Positions 1 through 5,052 of a stretch of 5,156 bases of DNA are shown piece after piece. The translations under genes and the position numbers were made by a program. Position 1 is the stretch's first letter. The number at the start of each line of letters is the position of its first letter. A model generated the notes under the pieces. That model saw only the letters and a list, made by a program, of their open reading frames with translations. It did not search any database and was not told where the DNA came from. This stretch comes from Dysgonamonadaceae bacterium (GTDB lineage Bacteria > Bacteroidota > Bacteroidia > Bacteroidales > Azobacteroidaceae), in NCBI GenBank assembly GCA_031282925.1, contig JAITCT010000113.1:1-5156 (forward strand), given 5' to 3'.

Positions 1-533
1 TGGATGTTCCGCCTTACGTAATTTTTCAGGATGTATCCCTGGAGGCGATGGCAACAACTTATCCGGTTACTATTGAGGAATTGCAAAATATTCCGGGTGT
101 TGGCGCCGGAAAAGCCAAACGTTACGGACAGGAATTTATCGAACTCATCAAAAGGCATGTGAATGAAAACGAAATCGAACGTCCCGAGGATTTAAGAATC
201 CGCACGGTAGCAAATAAATCCAAACTGAAAATTGACATCGTTCAAAGCATTGACCGAAAAGTGGCCTTAGACGATATTGCCCTGGCAAAAGGATTGGAAT
301 TTAATGAATTATTGAGTGAAATAGAAGCGATTGTTTATTCGGGAACCAAAATCAATATTGATTATTTCATCAATGAAATCATGGACGAAGAACATGTTGA
401 AGATATTTACCGCTATTTCAAGGAATCGGAAACGGACAACCTGGAAAAGGCCATTGAAAAAATCGGGAACGAATATACCGAAGAGGAAATCCGCCTGATG
501 CGGATTAAATTCCTTTCCGAAATGGCGAACTGA
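1..533 (+). CDS. recQ: ATP-dependent DNA helicase RecQ, C-terminal part (5' end outside window)
   Basis: The frame is open from base 3 at the left edge and ends at TGA 531-533, giving the last 176 residues; the helicase and zinc-binding parts lie outside. RecQ is a 3'-5' DNA helicase that works in recombinational repair and at stalled forks. The visible part begins with an HRDC domain (about residues 1-65), which binds DNA. Its key stretch reads VPPYVIFQD, then SLEAMAT, then LQNIPGVGAGKAKRYG, typical of RecQ HRDC. After a basic linker (RTVANKSKLK) comes a helical tail (about 80-175) starting KVALDDIALAKGL. It resembles the helix-turn-helix tail found in Bacteroidales RecQ proteins and ends in KFLSEMAN. 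The in-frame ATG at 48 is internal to the HRDC domain and is not a start. The gene converges on aroA with 16 bp between stops. Family assignment is from recognised motifs, with high certainty. Confidence 0.95.
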   Translation, partial: DVPPYVIFQDVSLEAMATTYPVTIEELQNIPGVGAGKAKRYGQEFIELIKRHVNENEIERPEDLRIRTVANKSKLKIDIVQSIDRKVALDDIALAKGLEFNELLSEIEAIVYSGTKINIDYFINEIMDEEHVEDIYRYFKESETDNLEKAIEKIGNEYTEEEIRLMRIKFLSEMAN

Positions 534-552
534 GGAGGCTTGATTTTCCTCA
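531..552. terminator. Short inverted repeat joining the recQ and aroA stop codons
   Basis: TGAGGA (531-536) and TCCTCA (547-552) are exact reverse complements around a 10-nt loop. The left arm contains the recQ stop and the right arm contains the aroA stop (TCA = TGA on the minus strand). It could act as a small bidirectional terminator between convergent genes, but the stem is only 6 bp and neither side has a real U-tract, so function is doubtful. Confidence 0.25.
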
Positions 553-1794
553 TCCTGCAATACAAATATAGCCGGCTTTTTCCAAATCATTCCAAAATCC
601 GGGATAGGATTTGGAAACAACTTCCGGCTCGCGGATGCGGATTTTTCCTGTTTTCAGGCACACGGGGGCAAAAGCCATTGCCATCCGGTGATCTTCGTAA
701 GTAGAAATAACCGGGTCGGGTTCCGGTTCGCAACGTTCGCCTCCCCATTCCAGCAAACCATCCGCCGGACTTTTAACGAGACAGCCCAATTTTTTCAATT
801 CGTTTTGCAGAGCCGAAATACGGTCGGTTTCCTTTATTTTCAGGCTTTGCAATCCGCTGAACCGGAAAGGGATTTCCGACAGGCAACAAGTAACGGCTAA
901 GGTTTGCGCCAAGTCAGGTTCGTTCACGAAATTATACTGAAAGCGTTCCAAGCGGATTTCATCTGTTGGAAGCCGTGTCAAATGTACATTGCCGGACGGT
1001 AAAAAGTCTGTTTTTATTCCTAAGTTTTCAAAAATTTCCGCCGCTTTCGAATCGCCTTGCAAACTGTTTTTTTCCAGTCCCGACAGTTCTATCTCCGAAT
1101 TTCCCTGTGCCAAAGCAGCCGTTTCATACCAGTAGGAAGCCGCCGACCAGTCGCTTTCCACTTTGAAAGGCCGTGCGGTATAGATTTGCGGAGCAATCCG
1201 GATGATGTTTCCTTCCCAAAACGTTTTTACTCCGAACAGTTCCATCAGGCGGAGCGTCATGTTGATGTACGGGCGGGAAATGATGTTTCCTTCCAGGCGG
1301 ACGGTCAGTCCTTTTTCCATTGCCGGGGCAACCATCATCAGAGCCGACAAGTATTGCGAGCTTACGCTTCCGTCTAAAACGATTTCGCCGCCGCGCAGTT
1401 TTCTGCCTGCAATTTGCAGCGGTGGAAATCCTTCTTTTTCCGGATAATTGATTTCCGCGCCGGTTTGCCGTAAAGCCTCCGCCAAAATCCGGATGGGACG
1501 ATTTTTCATTCGTTCCGATCCGGTAATCATTCTATATCCCCGACATTGGGAAAAGTAAGCGGTCAGGAAACGCATGGCCGTTCCCGCCGCCCCTATATTT
1601 ACAACTGCATCTCCCGATTCAAGCGCTTTCAGCATGACTTGGGTATCGTCGCTGCAGGAAAGGTTTTCGACAGGAAAAACGCTGTTGCTTAAAGCCTTTA
1701 GAATCAATGCGCGGTTGCTGATGCTTTTTGAGGCGGGTAACAGGATTGATGCCGTTATTTTTTTTGGGGGACGGATTGTATAAACTGCTTGCAT
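550..1794 (-). CDS. aroA: 3-phosphoshikimate 1-carboxyvinyltransferase (EPSP synthase)
   Basis: This cytoplasmic enzyme of the shikimate pathway joins shikimate-3-phosphate and phosphoenolpyruvate to make EPSP, the precursor of chorismate and aromatic amino acids. The 414-residue product is a full-length EPSP synthase. Visible motifs, in order: LPASKSISNRALIL (K23, S24, R28, substrate binding); GAAGTAMRF (68-76), the PEP-site loop, where the usual N-A-G is A-A-G; SSQY (145-148); SDWSAASYW (214-222); EPDLAQT with the catalytic Asp at 294; KETDRI (321-326); YEDHRMAMAF (366-375); and SKSYPGF with the final active-site Lys at 395. The ATG at 1792-1794 is chosen because MQAVYTIRPPKK fits the family N-terminus. 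The frame stays open to a TTG at 1830, but that extension would run into a promoter-like sequence and has no family resemblance. A run of eight A after five C lies at codons 9-12 (1758-1770) without breaking the frame. It is a separate unit from alr, 115 bp upstream. Confidence 0.97.
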   Translation of the reverse strand: MQAVYTIRPPKKITASILLPASKSISNRALILKALSNSVFPVENLSCSDDTQVMLKALESGDAVVNIGAAGTAMRFLTAYFSQCRGYRMITGSERMKNRPIRILAEALRQTGAEINYPEKEGFPPLQIAGRKLRGGEIVLDGSVSSQYLSALMMVAPAMEKGLTVRLEGNIISRPYINMTLRLMELFGVKTFWEGNIIRIAPQIYTARPFKVESDWSAASYWYETAALAQGNSEIELSGLEKNSLQGDSKAAEIFENLGIKTDFLPSGNVHLTRLPTDEIRLERFQYNFVNEPDLAQTLAVTCCLSEIPFRFSGLQSLKIKETDRISALQNELKKLGCLVKSPADGLLEWGGERCEPEPDPVISTYEDHRMAMAFAPVCLKTGKIRIREPEVVSKSYPGFWNDLEKAGYICIAG

Positions 1795-1827
1795 AATTTT
1801 ATTCTTAATTATATCCAAAATACAATA

Positions 1828-1835
1828 CAAAAGTA
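1828..1835 (-). promoter_or_regulatory. Candidate Bacteroidota -7 promoter element for aroA
   Basis: On the minus strand this reads TACTTTTG, a full match to the Bacteroidota -7 consensus TAnnTTTG, 33 bp upstream of the aroA ATG. No TTTG box is seen at the expected distance of about 19-21 bp further upstream, so only half of the usual promoter is present. A short 5' leader of roughly 25 nt is implied. Confidence 0.3.
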
Positions 1836-1859
1836 TGAACTTTGATTCGACTTGCGACT

Positions 1860-1889
1860 TATATTTGCGCGGGCATGATTTTGTGCATT
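1860..1889 (+). repeat. Solo degenerate copy of the 29-bp inverted-repeat arm
   Basis: This 30-nt stretch in the gap between alr and aroA aligns with the arm at 4893-4922, matching in 27 of 31 alignment columns (two one-base gaps, two substitutions, both transitions). Shared blocks are TTTGCGCGG and TTTTGTGCATT. It has no partner arm nearby, so it looks like a remnant or solo end of the same repeat family. The rest of the 1795-1909 gap shows no gene and no convincing terminator. Confidence 0.65.
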
Positions 1890-1909
1890 TTCAATATGTT
1901 TTTCCCTCC

Positions 1910-3547
1910 TCATTCCCTGAAATAAACCCGCTTCACACGAGGCGAAACGGAAGTCAGAATTTCGTAAGGAATCGTCTTCAATTGATGCGCCAAATCGGTA
2001 ATTGTGATTTCCTTTCCGAAGACAATCGCCTCGTCGCCTTCTTCCGCACAGGTATCCGTAACGTCAACCATACAAATATCCATGCAAATATTGCCGATGA
2101 AAGGGCATTTTTTCCCTTTAATAAACACCTGTCCGAACCGGTTTCCCAAACGGCGGTCTAAACCGTCGGCATATCCGACAGGCAGGCAAGCTATGCGGGA
2201 ATCACGCTCAAGAATACCGTTGCGGCTATAACCTACCGTTTCATTTTTTTTGACGTCCCTGATTTGCAGGATGCGGGTTTTGAGTGTCGCAACCGGTTCC
2301 AGAACATTCGGATCTACCGCCGAAATTCCGTACAGGCCGATTCCCAACCGCACCATATCCGACTGCGCCTCAGGGAAACGTTCTATTCCGGCAGAATTGA
2401 GTATGTGTTTGAGAACAGGATAGTCAAGTTCTTTTTCCAAAAAGGTAACCTTTTCCTTGAAACGGCTGAGTTGCATCTGTGTAAAATCGTCCAAAGCCGG
2501 TGAATCGCTTCCCGCCAGATGGGAAAAGACCGATTTCACCGCAACGCCTTGTTGATTATCCAATTTTTCGACCAATGCCGGCATATCGTTTGTATCGAAA
2601 CCTAAACGATTCATGCCTGTATTTAATTTGATATGAATCGGGTAATGCAAAATTCCCCGCCTTTCGGTTTCCCTGATAATCGCGTCGAGAATGTTGTGGT
2701 TGTAGATTTCCGGCTCCAGGCGGTACTCAAACAAGGTTGCGAAAGCATGTTCTTCGGGATTCATCACCAGGATGGGCATGGCAATTCCTTCGCGCCTCAA
2801 TTCCGCGCCTTCGTCGGCTAAGGCAACGCCCAGATAATCAACGCTTCTTTCCTGCAACGTTTTCGCAAGTTCGTAAGCCCCCATGCCATAACCGAATGCC
2901 TTGACCATGCAGATGATTTTTGTTCCCGGCTTCAGGAAAGAACGGAAATACGCCAGATTGTGAATCACTGCATTGAGGTTAACTTCCAGTACTGTCCGGT
3001 GGGCTTTTTCTTCCAATTGTTCGGAAATCCGCTCAAAGCGCGATTGACGCGAACCTTTGATGAGTATAACGGAATTTTTCAGCGTCCGCCAGTTTCCCGA
3101 ATCCAGGAAGTTTTCCGTAGTCGGGTAAAATTCTTTTTCCATGTCGAACAAATTGGAATGGGACATCAGGTTGGTGCCTATGCCAATGATTTGTTCCACG
3201 TTCCTCTTTTTGACTAATTCCGCAACTTTCAGGTAAAATGCAGCGGGAACCATGCCTGATTGGAGAATATCCGAAAGAATCAAGACCCGCTTCAACGGGC
3301 TGCCCGAAGAACGCCGCTCCATAAAATCCAAAGCGATGGACAGGGAGTTAATATCGGAATTGTAAGTGTCGTTAATCAAAATATTGTTGCGGACGCCTTT
3401 GCTGACGTCTAAGCGCATGGCTACGGGTTCTAATTTGGTGAAGGGTGAAGGGTGAACGGTAGAGGCGAACCCACGTGTTCGCCCCAATCCTTGCGGTCGT
3501 CCCAACCCCTGTGGTCGCCGTTGAACAAAAGAATTAGTGCCAAACAA
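1910..3547 (-). CDS. alr: MurF C-terminal domain fused to alanine racemase (downstream part of a split murF-alr gene)
   Basis: Alanine racemase is a PLP enzyme that interconverts L- and D-alanine for peptidoglycan. In Bacteroidota it is commonly fused behind MurF. Family resemblance starts at about residue 37 (TKLEPVAMRLDV). Residues 38-165 are the MurF C-terminal domain, with INDTYNSD (58-65) and RVLILSDILQSG (87-98). Residues 184-545 are a complete Alr: MVKAFGYGMG with the PLP lysine K216, MVRLGIGLYG (398-407), VGYADG with the catalytic Tyr459, and NICMDICM (486-493) at the second active-site loop. The frame opens at a TTG (3547), but its first ~36 residues come from repeats (RPQGLG twice), so this is not a natural start. 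The first ATG is 3416-3418. It overlaps the upstream murF frame in the -1 register; the two are almost certainly one gene broken by a repeat. Racemase identity is certain; the start is not. Confidence 0.9.
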   Translation of the reverse strand: MFGTNSFVQRRPQGLGRPQGLGRTRGFASTVHPSPFTKLEPVAMRLDVSKGVRNNILINDTYNSDINSLSIALDFMERRSSGSPLKRVLILSDILQSGMVPAAFYLKVAELVKKRNVEQIIGIGTNLMSHSNLFDMEKEFYPTTENFLDSGNWRTLKNSVILIKGSRQSRFERISEQLEEKAHRTVLEVNLNAVIHNLAYFRSFLKPGTKIICMVKAFGYGMGAYELAKTLQERSVDYLGVALADEGAELRREGIAMPILVMNPEEHAFATLFEYRLEPEIYNHNILDAIIRETERRGILHYPIHIKLNTGMNRLGFDTNDMPALVEKLDNQQGVAVKSVFSHLAGSDSPALDDFTQMQLSRFKEKVTFLEKELDYPVLKHILNSAGIERFPEAQSDMVRLGIGLYGISAVDPNVLEPVATLKTRILQIRDVKKNETVGYSRNGILERDSRIACLPVGYADGLDRRLGNRFGQVFIKGKKCPFIGNICMDICMVDVTDTCAEEGDEAIVFGKEITITDLAHQLKTIPYEILTSVSPRVKRVYFRE

Positions 3548-4443
3548 TGGATGGCGTCTTCAATCGAAGCGTCATCTGTAAAAGGAATTTGTATTTCATT
3601 CGGGAGCGAACCCGCATGTTCGCCCCTGTGATACCCGATAACCGTTTTGTTAACCCGTTTATCAACGGACACGATAAAAAGGTCGGCGTTGGGGTTGGTT
3701 TTCGACCAGACAAATGTTTTTGACAGCAGGTTTTGCTTTTCCAAACAGTATTTTACCAGCGTTTGGTCTTCATTGTAAATGATTGTTTCCGAATGTTCAA
3801 ACAGTTTCAATTTCTCAAGGCATTTTTCTTCTTGGGAAATAAAGTTTTCCTGATGAGCATCGCCGATAGTTGTAAAAATACCGATGGTTGGCTGAATAAT
3901 CGCCTCCAAACGCTGCATTTCGCCCGGCAGGGAAATGCCGGCTTCAAAAATACCCAGTTCGGTTTGTTCGTTCAGTTGCCAAACCGACAGGGGAACGCCC
4001 GTTTGGGAATTGTAAGAGCGGGGGGAACGGACAATCGCCGCCCGGTCGTGCAGCAGTTGATACAACCATTCTTTGACAATCGTTTTCCCATTGCTGCCGG
4101 CAATGCCGACGACAGGAATGTCGAATCGCTTCCTGTGGAAAGTTGCTAATTGCTGTAAGGCGGCAAGCGTGTCGGAAACCCAAAGCAAGTTGGCATCCGG
4201 CATTTCGTTCATTCCCGCAAACGGACGTTCAACGACGAAATTGCGGACGCCTTTTTCATACAGATTGCGGACGTATTTATGCCCGTCGTTCCGGGTGGTA
4301 GGTAAAGCGAAAAACAAACTGGCGGCAGGGTCGGAAAGCGACCGGCTGTCGGTTAACAGGATTTGGATATTTGGATATTTTTCCGGATGAATGTCGGTTT
4401 TTGCCCCGATGATTCGGCTTATTTCCTGGATGGTATAATTCAT
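3430..4443 (-). CDS. murF: UDP-N-acetylmuramoyl-tripeptide--D-alanyl-D-alanine ligase, N-terminal and central domains (truncated)
   Basis: MurF uses ATP in the cytoplasm to add D-Ala-D-Ala to UDP-MurNAc-tripeptide, the last soluble step of peptidoglycan precursor synthesis. The ATG at 4441-4443 gives MNYTIQEISRIIGA, a normal family N-terminus. Residues 1-100 are the substrate-binding domain (LLTDSRSL, FFALP, GHKYV). The ATPase domain follows: P-loop GIAGSNGKT (113-121), SYNSQTGVPLSVW (143-155), EAGISLPGEM (167-176), and GDAHQENF (194-201). The frame ends at TAG 3430-3432 after 337 residues, before the C-terminal domain that MurF needs for activity; that domain is encoded in the downstream frame. 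Two repeat-derived segments are visible: RGEHAGSLP (273-281) and everything from D310 to the stop, including WGEHVGSPLP. Alone this product should not be an active ligase. It is probably the front half of a MurF-Alr fusion interrupted by a 7-bp repeat. Confidence 0.93.
   Translation of the reverse strand: MNYTIQEISRIIGAKTDIHPEKYPNIQILLTDSRSLSDPAASLFFALPTTRNDGHKYVRNLYEKGVRNFVVERPFAGMNEMPDANLLWVSDTLAALQQLATFHRKRFDIPVVGIAGSNGKTIVKEWLYQLLHDRAAIVRSPRSYNSQTGVPLSVWQLNEQTELGIFEAGISLPGEMQRLEAIIQPTIGIFTTIGDAHQENFISQEEKCLEKLKLFEHSETIIYNEDQTLVKYCLEKQNLLSKTFVWSKTNPNADLFIVSVDKRVNKTVIGYHRGEHAGSLPNEIQIPFTDDASIEDAIHCLALILLFNGDHRGWDDRKDWGEHVGSPLPFTLHPSPN
3437..3456 (-). repeat. 7-bp tandem repeat at the murF/alr frame break
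   Basis: The coding strand carries 2.9 copies of TTCACCC (plus strand GGTGAAG). The unit is not a multiple of three, so each gain or loss shifts the frame. Adding one unit lets the murF frame read PFTLHPSPFTKLEPVAMRL, straight into the MurF C-terminal domain and Alr. The 2534-bp locus would then be 2541 bp, or 847 codons including the stop. Confidence 0.95.
3464..3483. repeat. GC-rich palindrome, copy 2
   Basis: GGCGAAC (3464-3470) and GTTCGCC (3477-3483) are perfect inverted arms around the 6-nt centre CCACGT. It matches the copy at 3602-3626 in arms, loop length and orientation. In the murF frame it reads as G-E-H-V-G-S. Confidence 0.85.
3464..3517 (-). repeat. Three 18-bp tandem units inserted in murF-alr
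   Basis: On the coding strand the units are CGACCACAGGGGTTGGGA (3517-3500), CGACCGCAAGGATTGGGG (3499-3482) and CGAACACGTGGGTTCGCC (3481-3464). The first two match at 14 of 18 positions and differ only by transitions. The third is more diverged and forms the palindrome. Because 18 is a multiple of three, the units stay open in both overlapping frames, giving DHRGWDDRKDWGEHVGS in one and RPQGLGRPQGLGRTRGF in the other. Related MurF proteins have unrelated sequence between the L-x-L-x-N stretch and LEPVAMRL, so this is an insertion or replacement. Confidence 0.85.
3602..3626. repeat. GC-rich palindrome, copy 1, in frame within murF
   Basis: GCGAAC (3606-3611) and GTTCGC (3618-3623) flank a 6-nt centre CCGCAT. 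The outer GGG and CCC also pair, with one mismatch between. In the murF frame it encodes R-G-E-H-A-G-S-L. It lies between the 'TVIGYH' and 'EIQIPFTDDAS' segments, which read as normal MurF sequence, so it looks like a frame-preserving insertion. Confidence 0.8.
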
Positions 4444-4518
4444 AATATTCTAATATATAATTGCCACGAACATTTGCCTTTGTATTTATAACGTTCTCAT
4501 TTAAGGCATAAATTTATT
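4444..4518. other. Intergenic region upstream of murF
   Basis: This 75-bp AT-rich gap separates the toxin-like frame from the murF start. A weak inverted repeat pairs TGCCTT (4475-4480) with AAGGCA (4503-4508) around a 22-nt loop. No TAnnTTTG promoter box and no Shine-Dalgarno sequence was found for murF. The gap is too short to encode an immunity protein. Confidence 0.5.
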
Positions 4519-4875
4519 TTAAAGCGTTCTACCGTTTACTTTCCGGGAAGTATCTACAACACCTTTCATATCTGCGATACCAATATGGTTTTTATTGTCA
4601 TCAAAAACTTCATAATGATTTTTATGCAAATTGTCCAAGTACCAATAAAAGTTGGTTTTAATCTCTTTATAGACTTGTTGTCCTTGCCTAAATACCTTTG
4701 TTTGCATAAATTGACATTCGTTTTCCAACAAATTTATTAACCCCAAATCAAATTTTCTCCCGAAATATTTACACTTATCCATTTGACCGTGATTATAGGC
4801 CACTTCTATATAATATTCTTTTGTAAGTAGATTGTCAAGTACTATTACACTCTGCCCGTTTTTAATAACCGTCAA
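4519..4875 (-). CDS. Small protein with a colicin E3-like ribonuclease C-terminus, probably a toxin-domain remnant
   Basis: The frame runs from a TTG (4873-4875) to TAA (4519-4521), 118 residues. It has no upstream ATG: the first in-frame ATG is residue 32 (4782), and a TAA at 4921-4923 closes the frame upstream. Residues 76-118 look like the C-terminal cytotoxic domain of colicin E3-type ribonucleases, which cut 16S rRNA in the decoding centre. The pattern D81-x2-H84-x4-E89, then NHIG (96-99) and R116 near the end, mirrors the colicin E3 catalytic set D510, H513, E517, R545 as I recall it, with nearly equal spacing. Residues 1-75 are unrecognised. No signal peptide or membrane segment is seen. 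The DNA is visibly more AT-rich than its neighbours. No immunity gene is adjacent on either side. It could be a decapitated tip of a larger polymorphic toxin, cut by the repeat element just upstream, or a small stand-alone protein. Function is inferred from motif only. Confidence 0.45.
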   Translation of the reverse strand: MTVIKNGQSVIVLDNLLTKEYYIEVAYNHGQMDKCKYFGRKFDLGLINLLENECQFMQTKVFRQGQQVYKEIKTNFYWYLDNLHKNHYEVFDDNKNHIGIADMKGVVDTSRKVNGRTL

Positions 4876-4892
4876 GTTGTTATCGGTAAAAT

Positions 4893-4921
4893 TATACTTT
4901 GCGCGGTATGGTTTTGTGCAT
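4893..4921 (+). repeat. Left 29-bp inverted-repeat arm
   Basis: This arm is the exact reverse complement of 5078-5106. Its core reads TTTGCGCGGTATGGTTTTG. On the minus strand it lies in the open stretch just upstream of the toxin-like frame, where it would be read as C-T-K-P-Y-R-A-K-Y. Confidence 0.95.
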
Positions 4922-4960
4922 TAGCAAACGACTTTCTTTGTAAAACATAAAGATACAAAA

Positions 4961-5052
4961 ACCACTCTAGTGGTATTCACATTACCACTCTAATGGTATT
5001 CACATTACCATTCTAATGGTATTCACATTACCATTCCAATGGTATTCGCATT
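4961..5052. repeat. Four tandem 23-bp units, each with a 14-bp palindrome
   Basis: Units start at 4961, 4984, 5007 and 5030. Each is a 14-bp dyad followed by a 9-nt spacer, ATTCACATT (ATTCGCATT in the last unit). The dyads are ACCACTCTAGTGGT, ACCACTCTAATGGT, ACCATTCTAATGGT and ACCATTCCAATGGT. Three of the four have perfect 6-bp arms; the second has one mismatch, which would be a G-U pair in RNA on one strand. A fifth, decayed unit may follow at 5053-5073. Confidence 0.93.

Noticed and set aside
309..620. Minus-strand open frame overlapping the end of recQ
   Set aside because: It is antisense to conserved RecQ tail sequence, runs into aroA in another register, and lacks any recognisable motif.
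724..745. Possible extra copy of the GCGAAC/GTTCGC palindrome in aroA
   Set aside because: The arms are not arranged with the 6-nt centre seen in murF, and the sequence encodes GGERCEPEPDP, which reads as native EPSP synthase.
688..1447. Several plus-strand open frames across aroA
   Set aside because: They lie antisense to a clear full-length EPSP synthase and show no recognisable protein features; they are shadows of that gene.
1860..1867. TATATTTG as a plus-strand promoter -7 box
   Set aside because: It matches TAnnTTTG, but there is no plus-strand gene downstream, the nearest TTTG is only 15 bp upstream, and the site belongs to the solo repeat copy.
3430..3460. Programmed ribosomal frameshift joining murF and alr
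   Set aside because: No X-XXY-YYZ slippery heptamer or downstream structure of the usual kind is seen at the junction; a change in copy number of the 7-bp repeat explains the register change more simply.
4362..4382. Short direct repeat (TTGGATAT, 9-bp period) in the murF 5' region
   Set aside because: It encodes native MurF residues (KYPNIQI), preserves the frame and is too short to mean much.
1835..4390. Plus-strand open frames across murF-alr
   Set aside because: They run antisense to recognised MurF and Alr motifs and have no family resemblance of their own.
4961..5052. CRISPR-like array
   Set aside because: The units are directly abutting near-identical repeats with a constant 9-nt linker; there are no unique spacers and no cas genes.
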